From Chitinophagaceae bacterium (GTDB lineage Bacteria; Bacteroidota; Bacteroidia; Chitinophagales; Chitinophagaceae), in NCBI GenBank assembly GCA_947452875.1, contig CANGEZ010000002.1:1-36472 (forward strand): DNA of 36,472 bases. The letters run 5' to 3'. Shown piece after piece: positions 1 to 8,862 of this stretch (positions are counted from its first letter, which is position 1; every line of letters starts with the position of its first letter). The translations under genes were made by a program, and so were the position numbers. Below the pieces are notes generated by a model. It saw nothing but the letters and a program-made list of their open reading frames with translations. It was not told where the DNA came from and made no database searches.

Positions 1-744
1 TACGACTTGGTGAGCAATGAAGTAACGAACATGAGTAATAGCGATGCATACAAACAAAAAATTCCTTACCAAGTTATACTTCATATCACAGGAAAATTAT
101 TTAAACCGGAAATCAACTTTGACATACAATTGCCTGAACAGGGTTTGAAAGTTAGCAATGAGGTAAAGAACCTTATTGAAAGTAAACTCAACAGATTACG
201 TCAGGACCAAGCCACTTTGAACAAGCAAGTTTTCTCATTATTGTTAATGAATAAATTTATTAGTGAACAAAGCACTGATCTGATAAAATACTCAGGAACA
301 GATTTTTCAAGTATGGCTAAAAAAAGTGTCAGTGGATTTCTAACATCCGCAATCAATGATATTGCAGGAGACATTTTCAAAGGCATTGATGTGGATTTAA
401 ATCTCAACTCTTACAATGATTATACAAAAGGAAACAATGAGCAAAAAACAGATTTAAACATTGCTATTTCTAAAAGTTTTTTTAATAATCGTTTAACCAT
501 AAGTGTTGGTAATAAATTTGGATTATCAGGCCAGCAAGCAGGTGGCAGCAACAATACATTCAGACCTGATGTGAATATGGCTTATAAATTAAGTAAAGAC
601 GGGAAGTACATGCTAAGCGCCTATACTAAAAACCAATTTGAAATTGTACTTGATGGATATGTTGTTGAATCAGGCATTTCCTTTTCTATTACACTTGATT
701 ACGATACATTTAATGAGTTTTTTGGAAATAAAAACAAGAATTGA
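1..744 (+). CDS. tamB: TamB-like translocation/assembly protein, C-terminal part (5' end outside the window)
   Basis: Frame is open from base 1 (YDLVSNEVTN...); beta-rich C-terminus 'LTISVGNKFGLSG...NMAYKLSKDGKYMLSAYTKNQFEIVLDGYVVESGISFSITLDYDTFNEFF' resembles the Bacteroidota TamB C-terminal domain; directly followed by an Omp85/TamL gene. Confidence 0.75.
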   Translation, partial: YDLVSNEVTNMSNSDAYKQKIPYQVILHITGKLFKPEINFDIQLPEQGLKVSNEVKNLIESKLNRLRQDQATLNKQVFSLLLMNKFISEQSTDLIKYSGTDFSSMAKKSVSGFLTSAINDIAGDIFKGIDVDLNLNSYNDYTKGNNEQKTDLNIAISKSFFNNRLTISVGNKFGLSGQQAGGSNNTFRPDVNMAYKLSKDGKYMLSAYTKNQFEIVLDGYVVESGISFSITLDYDTFNEFFGNKNKN

Positions 745-3026
745 AAACAAGACTAATCATATCAACTTTAATACTTGCATTAACTGCTGCTTCATGCAGT
801 GTCAGTAATTATCTTCAGGGTGAAAAATTATTCAAAGGCGCTGAAATTCAAATTGACAAAGCCACTGATGTTAAAGAATCAAATGCTAATCTCAAGTCAG
901 TTATTGAACTGGCCACAAGACCTGATCATAATAAGTTTATTTTAGGATTTCCATATAAGGTATGGTTCTGGTATAAAATAGGTGAGCCTAAAACAGATAA
1001 GGGCATCCGAAAGTTTTTAAGAAAAAAATTGGCTGAACCTCCTGTATTGAGCAACAGGGTGAATGTAAAAGCTGCTGCAGAAAACATTCAATCACTTTTG
1101 GAAAACCTCGGCTATTTTCATTCTACTGCGAAAGGAGATACTGTAAATTCAAAACAATTCTGTAAGGCGATTTATAAAGTAAAAGTTGAACCTCAATATC
1201 TGATTAATGAAGTAAGTTGGGTTAAAGATTCATCTTCTGCTTTGATACAATTGCTTGAAGATGATTCCAAATCAAATAGTTTATTGAATACTGGAGATGC
1301 ATACAGACTAAGTGACATTACTGCAGAACGTGAACGAATAGGTGCATTTGCCAAAACGAAAGGATACTATTATTTTCATCCGGATTATTTAATGGCTTAT
1401 GCAGACAGTACAGTAGGTAATAAAAAAGTAAATCTGTTGCTCAATCTCAAACACACTGCTCCTGCTGAAGCTAGATCTGTATATACCATCAATAGCATTA
1501 CCGTTTACCCAGATTTTTCACTCGGTGGTTATTTTAGTCAAAACCATGTATTGTCTTCGAAAGAAACTGATGGAATCCTCATCAAACAAAATTCGAATCT
1601 TTTCAAAACCGAATTGATTGAAAAATCGATCACCTATCGGCCTGATACAGTTTATAACAGTGAGATGATTAATGCCACATTAAACAGACTTATTAATTTA
1701 GGTACTTTCAAATTTGTAAAAAATAAATTTGATACGATAAGCGGCCATTCCAATAATCAACTTGCTGTGACTTATTTTCTAACTCCCTATAAAAAGAAAT
1801 CCATTCAAACTTCACTTGATGCATTTAGTAAAGACAATAGTTTTGTGGGTAGCAAAATCAGTGTGAACTGGAAAAATAAAAACACATTTGGAGGCGCAGA
1901 ACAATTGGCTGTGAAAGTTTATGGAGGATTTGAAGTAGCCACAACAGATTCTTTAAAAGTAAATAATAATTTCAGAGCCGGTACAGAAGTGTCCCTGAAA
2001 TTTCCAAGTTATGTTGTTCCGTTTTTTAAAATAAAAGAAAACAGTTTTTATCCCGGAAATACAGCAATCAGTATGGGATACGAGTGGTATGAAAAAAGAT
2101 TATACTACACAAAGAATTTTTTCAAATTGCAATACGAGTTTATCAAAAAGCCAAGTGCGAAAACGCAAATTAATTTTGCACCTATAGCATTGAGTTATAC
2201 CAATGCAACCAATGTTACGGATTCTTTTTACAGAGAAGCCAATATCAATCCTTCGTTGCTAGTGAATGTTTATGCTGAAACCATACTTGGCACTTATTTG
2301 TCTTTCAGCAAGTTTTCAGAACAGCCACATCATAAATGGTACATCAACACAAGCATTGATGTTTCTGGAAATATGGCAGGACTGATTACCGGAGCCAAGT
2401 ACTATCGGGAGAAAAAAATAATAAAAGCACCTTTTGCTCAATATGTAAAACTGGATGTTGATTTGCATTATACTGTTACAGCAGGCAGAAAAAAATCATT
2501 AGCCAACAGATTGCAAATTGGTTTGGGTTTGCCTTATCATAATTCAAAGGCGCTTCCTTTTTCTAAGCTATATACAATTGGAGGAGCAAGTTCATTAAGA
2601 GGCTTTAATGCCGGTACTATTGGACCAGGCTCATTAATACCTTCCGCATTAAATCGTGGACTATACCAAATTATTGGTGGTGATATGAAATTGTTATTCA
2701 ACACTGAATTAAGAATGCCCTTAACGAAATATATTAGCCTGGCTTGGTTTGCAGACATTGGCAATACTTGGACAAAAGATACTTTGTTGTTTGGACAACC
2801 CGGAAAAATTTCAAAAGACTTCTACAAAGAAATAGCCTTTTGTACAGGAACAGGATTGCGTTTTGATGCCACTATTTTAGTCATAAGAGCTGATTTGGGC
2901 ATTCCCTTAAGAAAGCCATTTCTTCCAGAAAAGGAAAGATGGGTGATGAATAAAATTGCTTTTGGAGATTCACAATGGCGAAGAGAAAATCTGATTTTGA
3001 ATATTGCTATTGGATTGCCTTTTTAA
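741..3026 (+). CDS. tamL: Omp85/BamA-family outer membrane lipoprotein, TamL-like
   Basis: Signal peptide with lipobox (LALTAASC), POTRA-like region, C-terminal barrel with 'GGASSLRGFNAGTIGPGSL' (Omp85 RGF motif). TTG start overlaps the tamB stop. Confidence 0.82.
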   Translation: MKTRLIISTLILALTAASCSVSNYLQGEKLFKGAEIQIDKATDVKESNANLKSVIELATRPDHNKFILGFPYKVWFWYKIGEPKTDKGIRKFLRKKLAEPPVLSNRVNVKAAAENIQSLLENLGYFHSTAKGDTVNSKQFCKAIYKVKVEPQYLINEVSWVKDSSSALIQLLEDDSKSNSLLNTGDAYRLSDITAERERIGAFAKTKGYYYFHPDYLMAYADSTVGNKKVNLLLNLKHTAPAEARSVYTINSITVYPDFSLGGYFSQNHVLSSKETDGILIKQNSNLFKTELIEKSITYRPDTVYNSEMINATLNRLINLGTFKFVKNKFDTISGHSNNQLAVTYFLTPYKKKSIQTSLDAFSKDNSFVGSKISVNWKNKNTFGGAEQLAVKVYGGFEVATTDSLKVNNNFRAGTEVSLKFPSYVVPFFKIKENSFYPGNTAISMGYEWYEKRLYYTKNFFKLQYEFIKKPSAKTQINFAPIALSYTNATNVTDSFYREANINPSLLVNVYAETILGTYLSFSKFSEQPHHKWYINTSIDVSGNMAGLITGAKYYREKKIIKAPFAQYVKLDVDLHYTVTAGRKKSLANRLQIGLGLPYHNSKALPFSKLYTIGGASSLRGFNAGTIGPGSLIPSALNRGLYQIIGGDMKLLFNTELRMPLTKYISLAWFADIGNTWTKDTLLFGQPGKISKDFYKEIAFCTGTGLRFDATILVIRADLGIPLRKPFLPEKERWVMNKIAFGDSQWRRENLILNIAIGLPF

Positions 3027-3164
3027 TGTTGAACAATCATTTTCTAAGCATCACTTTTTATATCTATAATAATTTTTAGACACGATGATTCTCATCTCTC
3101 AAATGAAAGTCAATTAAGTTTATCGGAATCACACTTTTGCTTTTGTATGTTGTGTTGAGTTTTT

Positions 3165-6100
3165 TTATTCAATAGTAAACCTAACTGATTTTGTATATTG
3201 GCCTGCTTTCAATGATAATTGATACCTACCCGCTTTAAATTCTTTTGTATTGAATTTGAATAGATGACTTCCGGCATCTTCGTCAGCTTCTTTACATGTT
3301 TTTATGAGTGTACCTTTTTCATCATGTAAAGTGATCAGCACGTTCGCTTGTTTTTTCAAATAGTACTCAACTATGTTTTCTGCTTTTAACACATCGGTCT
3401 TCAATACTAATTCCTGAGAAAATGCATTATTGAAATCTTGTGGCGTATTGGATGTCGCATTTTTCAATGTGCCAGGAAGCACAGATGATTCAATCACAAA
3501 CTGCATTAAATCTCCGGCGCAAACATAGTTGGTCGTGCCGCCAGTGCTATACACCCTTAATCTAATTTCTCCGGTTGATGATATATAATTTGCAAAGTTG
3601 TTTGATTGAACAACATTAATGGTTGCGTCTATTGTTGAAACTGTGGAAGAATTTATCAAAGTCCATGAAGATGTTGTCCAGTCATAAAGAAATAAATCCT
3701 GAGTTTGCGAAACTGAATTATTACCATCATAATTAATAGTAAGCTTATTCACTGTGTTTATCGGTTGGTTGATGGTAACACTTCCATACCAATCTACTTT
3801 TCGTGTACCCGTAGTCGTTGACTTAACAGTATAATAATCGGAATTATTGCTGATCAAGGCTCCTGCTTTACATCTGCAACCTGTTCCAAATGAAACATTT
3901 GTGTTAGATGGTGAATATGCATAATTGGTTCGTACAATAAAATTTTGATTCACATTAGTTGCGGCACTATAAATACCATTTCCAGATTGAGATGCTGTAA
4001 TTATTGCAATTCCTGAACCAACCACATGAATCATATTATTTACAATAGTCGCAACTGAAGCATTAGAACTAGAATAAGTAACTGTCAATGCTGAACTTGA
4101 TGTTGCATCTGATGCAAAATCTGCGTCTCCTATTGATTTAAGAGGAAGTGCAGCGAATGTAATAGTTTGAGAAAGATAATTGACAGCCATGGTTAAAGTG
4201 CAAGTTTGTCCACCAAAGCTTAATGCAAAGTTGGCATTACCCGCAGCCGAAGGTGTACCCGTGATGTTATAAGTCAATGTGCCTTCACCATTAACTGATG
4301 TTCCTGCTTGTAAAACTGCATTAAGCCCCGTTACACCTGTAGATGCAATCGCACTTCCTGCAGAATAAGCGATACTGTTTTCTCCAATATAAGGGACAGT
4401 AGCCGTTCCACTATAAACTGTTGTTGCAGATGCTGCAGTTGAAAAAGTTGCTGCACCACAATTCATTGAAATGGCTGTAGGCACTGTTGTTGAAACTCCT
4501 GATCGCTGATAAAACCCTCTGTTGGGAACTGATGTTGAAGAAACTGTATTTCCAAAATAATCAAAGCCTCCATTATTACTAACTAACTTACCCGAATTTA
4601 ATGCAGGTGAACCGGTACGTAATTTATATCCGCTCAATGTATTAATTCCAGTGGCTCCTGTACCAACACCAAGAAAAAGCGGACTCGATATTAGTTTAAA
4701 TGGATCTGCAGGTTCTGTAGCATGATGGCTTCCATAAAAAGTATTATTTGAAATATTTCTGGTTTGCACTCCTGTGCCAGTTCCAAAAACATAATCAGCT
4801 CCGGTAATCGCACTACTCAGGTTATAGATGATGTTGTTGAAAAAATTATACGTATGATTATTGCCACTATTTTCGTGAATGATATTGGGGTTAATTCCTG
4901 ATTTTATATAAAAAACATTGTTGTAAATTTCATTCCCAGCTGAAGAATAATTTAAAAATACCAAATCGCCCAAATCATTCTGACTAACACAATACCTTAA
5001 GGTACATCCAATATCTCCGGGGTCGGGAATACCGGTTGTATTATTAGTTGCGGATCTTGTGTTGCAACCCCAATATATCCCTTGTGAATTATCATGGCTG
5101 TAACTGTATTGAAAAATGATACCTACACTTCCAAAGTCAGGATCATACATGCTTCCATCAATGACTCCGGGATCAACCGTCTGGGTGGTAGCTCTGTTAT
5201 AATAGCCTTCATTGTATTGAAACACCGTTCCTTTGGCACGTGCAGTAAACATGGTGTTACCGGTAGTTCCCAAAGCGGTTTCATAGCAAACATTCTTTTC
5301 AATCAATCCTGTTTCATCGGTGCAACGGATGATCATCGCATTTTTACCAATGTGATGTAGTGTGTTGTTTTTTATCCATACACTACTGAATCTTCTGTTG
5401 TACCAGTTTGTATATTCTGTTTGGTCAGCAGCCACTGATGAATTTTGGCCTCCAGGATAATACACATTCCATTCATTATCTAAAGAAATTCCATTGTTCT
5501 CACAGTAGTAAATATTGCAACTGTCTATCAACACATCATTAAATCTAGATTTTGTTAAACTGGTTTCAACGGTATCCAAAACGGCAAAATAAATACCACC
5601 GGTTCTTTTTGGTGTCGCTCCATTTATTTTCGTACTGCCGCTTCCCAATTGTCCTTTTACATGATGTATATTGAGATTTTTAAGATAAATATGATTTGCT
5701 GTTCCATAACCATCGATGGCCACCATCACACCACGTCTATCTGCTCCAAGTGGATTGAGATTTACCGCAGCTGTATCATTATAAATACCCAGAAAAAAAT
5801 CTGCATCGTTAGGCTGGTTGGGTGTATTTGTAATTTCAAGATTATTGATTTCAATATACTGTTGGTTATATAGATAAACAACGCCCTGACCAATAATTCC
5901 ATTTCCATGAATAATGGGTTTGGCGCCGCTACCATATGAAGTCACAACAATTGAATTTGTTGGGGTACCTGAGCCTTTAAATTTTATTTGCTGTGATGTC
6001 CATACAGAACCTGATTTTAGGTTTATTGTAGATCCGGCAGTCAATGTCAGATTGTAAATTTTGGTAAGGTTTTTCCATGGAGTACCCACTGATGTACCAG

Positions 6101-6206
6101 AGTTGGTATCATTACCTGAAACCTGATCAATGTAATAATTAGTCTGCGCTTGCGAAATATATCCGACAAGAACAAACAACATCACTAAAGGATATTGAAA
6201 TTTCAT
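3165..6206 (-). CDS. Secreted right-handed parallel beta-helix protein with Ig-like region and T9SS-type C-terminal sorting domain
   Basis: Signal peptide (MKFQYPLVMLFVLVGYISQAQ); many 'IxIxNNxI' beta-helix repeats; C-terminal 'VLITLHDEKGTLIKTCKEADEDAGSHLFKFNTKEFKAGRYQLSLKAGQYTKSVRFTIE' resembles T9SS type A. Paralogue of 27978..31094. Confidence 0.8.
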   Translation of the reverse strand: MKFQYPLVMLFVLVGYISQAQTNYYIDQVSGNDTNSGTSVGTPWKNLTKIYNLTLTAGSTINLKSGSVWTSQQIKFKGSGTPTNSIVVTSYGSGAKPIIHGNGIIGQGVVYLYNQQYIEINNLEITNTPNQPNDADFFLGIYNDTAAVNLNPLGADRRGVMVAIDGYGTANHIYLKNLNIHHVKGQLGSGSTKINGATPKRTGGIYFAVLDTVETSLTKSRFNDVLIDSCNIYYCENNGISLDNEWNVYYPGGQNSSVAADQTEYTNWYNRRFSSVWIKNNTLHHIGKNAMIIRCTDETGLIEKNVCYETALGTTGNTMFTARAKGTVFQYNEGYYNRATTQTVDPGVIDGSMYDPDFGSVGIIFQYSYSHDNSQGIYWGCNTRSATNNTTGIPDPGDIGCTLRYCVSQNDLGDLVFLNYSSAGNEIYNNVFYIKSGINPNIIHENSGNNHTYNFFNNIIYNLSSAITGADYVFGTGTGVQTRNISNNTFYGSHHATEPADPFKLISSPLFLGVGTGATGINTLSGYKLRTGSPALNSGKLVSNNGGFDYFGNTVSSTSVPNRGFYQRSGVSTTVPTAISMNCGAATFSTAASATTVYSGTATVPYIGENSIAYSAGSAIASTGVTGLNAVLQAGTSVNGEGTLTYNITGTPSAAGNANFALSFGGQTCTLTMAVNYLSQTITFAALPLKSIGDADFASDATSSSALTVTYSSSNASVATIVNNMIHVVGSGIAIITASQSGNGIYSAATNVNQNFIVRTNYAYSPSNTNVSFGTGCRCKAGALISNNSDYYTVKSTTTGTRKVDWYGSVTINQPINTVNKLTINYDGNNSVSQTQDLFLYDWTTSSWTLINSSTVSTIDATINVVQSNNFANYISSTGEIRLRVYSTGGTTNYVCAGDLMQFVIESSVLPGTLKNATSNTPQDFNNAFSQELVLKTDVLKAENIVEYYLKKQANVLITLHDEKGTLIKTCKEADEDAGSHLFKFNTKEFKAGRYQLSLKAGQYTKSVRFTIE

Positions 6207-6390
6207 AAATAAAAAATAATTAGATTAAAAATAAGCTGTTATTAAAGCAATAACATTCTCTAAGGAGTTGGGGATTTTTGTTTTGAAGGGTGGAATTGGG
6301 GCTTACAATTAAGAGTTTCTAAAAATAGGCCAATTTGTATTTACTTTTTTAATAACTATTTAATAAAAACGGACACACTTGAATGTTTCT

Positions 6391-6406
6391 ACGAAAACGT
6401 TTTCGT
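6391..6406. promoter_or_regulatory. Putative LacI-family operator, perfect 16-bp palindrome ACGAAAACGTTTTCGT
   Basis: Self-reverse-complementary with central CG (LacI/GalR-type); lies between divergent genes starting at 6206 (-) and 6524 (+); degenerate copy at 34276..34291 next to the lacI gene. Confidence 0.7.
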
Positions 6407-6523
6407 GAAATTCAATACGATTCATATCAAGTCTTTTTGAATATGTAGGTTATTAATCAATAATGACGATATTTAAACACTAATTAAAAATGGGTTGAAA
6501 ATCATTTAATAAATGAAAGGTTT

Positions 6524-8047
6524 ATGAAATCAACAAATAGTATTCGTTCTATTATTATCGCTTCTTCATTAGGTACATTAATTGAATGGTACGATTTTTT
6601 TATTTTTGGTAGTTTGGCGGTAGTGATTTCCACAAAATTTTTTCCACAGGGAAATCAAACCGTTGCTTTTCTTTCAACTTTAGCCACTTTTGCTGCAGGA
6701 TTTGTGGTACGTCCTTTTGGTGCTTTGTTTTTTGGAAGATTGGGTGACCTGATAGGCAGAAAATATACCTTCATGGTCACATTGTTATTAATGGGTGGTT
6801 CTACTTTTTTAATTGGTTGTGTACCAAATTATGCCACTATAGGCTATTGGGCTCCCTTGCTGGTATTGATATTGAGATTGCTTCAAGGATTGGCACTAGG
6901 TGGTGAATATGGTGGTGCTGCTACTTACGTTGCCGAATACTCGCCAAGTAGTGAAAGAGGTTTCTGGACTTCTTGGATACAAATCACAGGAGCCGCAGGT
7001 TTATTTATTTCGCTGATTGTGATTTTAATTACCAGAAATATTCTGGGTACTACATCTTTTGAAGATTGGGGATGGCGCATTCCATTTTGGATTTCAATCA
7101 TAATGGTCATCATCTCTTTCTTCATTCGAAGAAATATGGAAGAATCTCCTGTCTATTCAAAAATAAAAGCAGAAGGGAAAGTTTCAAAGAATCCACTAAA
7201 AGAAAGTTTTGGTAATCGATACAATTTCAAATTTGTTTTAGTTGCCTTATTTGGTGTAACTATGGGACAAGGTGTAGTTTGTTACACTGGTCAATTTTAT
7301 GCCTTGAGTTTTATTGGAAAAGTGTGTGGTGTTGTCAACCAACAAACAGATTCAATCATGGCTATCGCATTGTTAGCCACAACTCCATTCTACATTGTGT
7401 TCGGAGGTTTATCAGATAAAATTGGAAGAAAACAAATAATGATGTTTGGCATTTTGCTCGCAATTATTGCTTACCGTCCTATTTACAGTGAAATATTTTC
7501 AAATACAGAATGTTCAAAAAAGATTGAAATCACTGAAAAGAGAAAAACAAAAATCACATCTTTTCCTATTGAAGGAAGTGCTAGCCGTTTGATTCAAACA
7601 ACAGTTACTACAAGTTTCTATACAGATGGAACAACAATGGAACTGATAAAAAAAGATACACTACTCTCCAACGGAATCGTCAAAGAAAATAAAGAAATAA
7701 AAAAATCGATAACGCTGAACAATACTAGTTATTGGACTATCGTATTACTTGTATTCATTCAGCTATTATTTGTAACTATGGTGTATGGTCCGATTGCTGT
7801 ATTTTTGGTAGAGTTGTTTCCAGCGAAAATAAGATACACATCTATGTCATTGCCTTATCATATTGGTAATGGTGTTTTTGGAGGGTTGTTACCAACAGTA
7901 GCTACTTATCTCGTTACTACAGCAAAATCAGAAAACAATCCTGAATGGTATTTGAATGGGTTGTGGTATCCTATAATCATAGGAGCTGTTTGCTTTGTGA
8001 TTGGAATGATTTTCTTAAATAAAACAAATAATAAAACCGAAGATTAA
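6524..8047 (+). CDS. MFS transporter, metabolite:H+ symporter (MHS)-like, with ~75-aa extracytoplasmic insertion
   Basis: MHS-type motifs 'GTLIEWYDFFIFG', 'GRLGDLIGRKYTF', 'RLLQGLALGGEYGGAATYVAEYSP', 'GGLSDKIGRK'; hydrophilic insert at about residues 325-400. Confidence 0.88.
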   Translation: MKSTNSIRSIIIASSLGTLIEWYDFFIFGSLAVVISTKFFPQGNQTVAFLSTLATFAAGFVVRPFGALFFGRLGDLIGRKYTFMVTLLLMGGSTFLIGCVPNYATIGYWAPLLVLILRLLQGLALGGEYGGAATYVAEYSPSSERGFWTSWIQITGAAGLFISLIVILITRNILGTTSFEDWGWRIPFWISIIMVIISFFIRRNMEESPVYSKIKAEGKVSKNPLKESFGNRYNFKFVLVALFGVTMGQGVVCYTGQFYALSFIGKVCGVVNQQTDSIMAIALLATTPFYIVFGGLSDKIGRKQIMMFGILLAIIAYRPIYSEIFSNTECSKKIEITEKRKTKITSFPIEGSASRLIQTTVTTSFYTDGTTMELIKKDTLLSNGIVKENKEIKKSITLNNTSYWTIVLLVFIQLLFVTMVYGPIAVFLVELFPAKIRYTSMSLPYHIGNGVFGGLLPTVATYLVTTAKSENNPEWYLNGLWYPIIIGAVCFVIGMIFLNKTNNKTED

Positions 8048-8050
8048 AAG

Positions 8051-8278
8051 ATGAATACATTAAAAAAATACTCAGGCATAGTTTGGATAGTAATGGGAAT
8101 AGCTGTAGGTTATTTTAACATCATCATTATGGGTATTCCTAAATTTCAAACTGGAAAACAAGACGATCTTGTTTTTGGAATCGTAAACATGTTTGTACTA
8201 ACGCCAATCGTTGTAGGCGGATTATTAATTTTTGGCTATTACGCTCTAAAGGGAGAATATGCAGATGAAAAAGTATAA
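8051..8278 (+). CDS. Small two-TM membrane protein downstream of the MFS transporter (possible accessory subunit, DUF6814-like)
   Basis: 75 aa, two hydrophobic helices (IVWIVMGIAVGYFNIIIMGI; VNMFVLTPIVVGGLLIFGYYAL); starts 3 nt after the MFS stop. Confidence 0.65.
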   Translation: MNTLKKYSGIVWIVMGIAVGYFNIIIMGIPKFQTGKQDDLVFGIVNMFVLTPIVVGGLLIFGYYALKGEYADEKV

Positions 8279-8280
8279 GC

Positions 8281-8853
8281 CTACGCGTTATAATCATAGT
8301 TAATCATAATCCCCCAGCTCTCATTTAATCTTTGTTCACTGTAATCAGCATCAAAATTAATACTGTGGATTCTAGCTCCATTACTCAAATGGAATTTTGC
8401 TACAGGCCCATCCCAAGATTCTAAATATTTTCTGATAGAAGGCTCATCCGGTTTCGTATTGAAACAATCTTTCATCAAAGGAGAAGGAGATAAGGTGTAG
8501 AAATTATTAATGCCTTTCAATCTGCAATGTTCTATCAAAGTTTTTATAGCCATTGTGCCCGCACCTTTTATAGTGCATGTCGACAATCTGAATATGGAAT
8601 AAAATATGGCAAAGGTAACATCGTATTTACTGCTGTATCCATCATCGTTCAACACTTCTGCCATATTATGAGGAATACGATTTCCAATTCTTGCACAAAT
8701 CATAAACTGAGGAATATCATCCTGCGCATAAACAAAAATGGTACGGTTTCCGGTTATTCTTCTTTTTATTGATATACCAGGATGCACGGGGTCTTCTTTT
8801 ATAAAATCAAACCATTCACTTTTAAATGCAGGGGTACCGTGTTCTATAATCAT
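8281..8853 (-). CDS. Stand-alone malonyl-CoA decarboxylase C-terminal (GNAT-fold) catalytic domain
   Basis: Motifs match the MCD C-terminal domain: 'DPVHPGISIKRRI', 'VTFAIFYSIF', 'FYTLSPSPLM' (catalytic Ser), 'GPVAKFHLSNGARIHSINFDADYSEQRLNESWGIMINYDYN' (catalytic His). No N-terminal helical domain. Directly follows madLM. Confidence 0.82.
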   Translation of the reverse strand: MIIEHGTPAFKSEWFDFIKEDPVHPGISIKRRITGNRTIFVYAQDDIPQFMICARIGNRIPHNMAEVLNDDGYSSKYDVTFAIFYSIFRLSTCTIKGAGTMAIKTLIEHCRLKGINNFYTLSPSPLMKDCFNTKPDEPSIRKYLESWDGPVAKFHLSNGARIHSINFDADYSEQRLNESWGIMINYDYNA

Positions 8854-8862
8854 TTTATTTTT

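Noticed and set aside
5094-5360. Plus-strand ORFs opposite the beta-helix genes (also 5649..5873, 29235..29477)
   Set aside because: They mirror each other only because the underlying sense genes are paralogous; no independent coding evidence.
8281-8853. MCD domain as a decayed pseudogene fragment
   Set aside because: Intact start, conserved catalytic Ser and His, full C-terminal domain, and immediately abutting madM with no residual N-terminal sequence; more consistent with a true single-domain gene.
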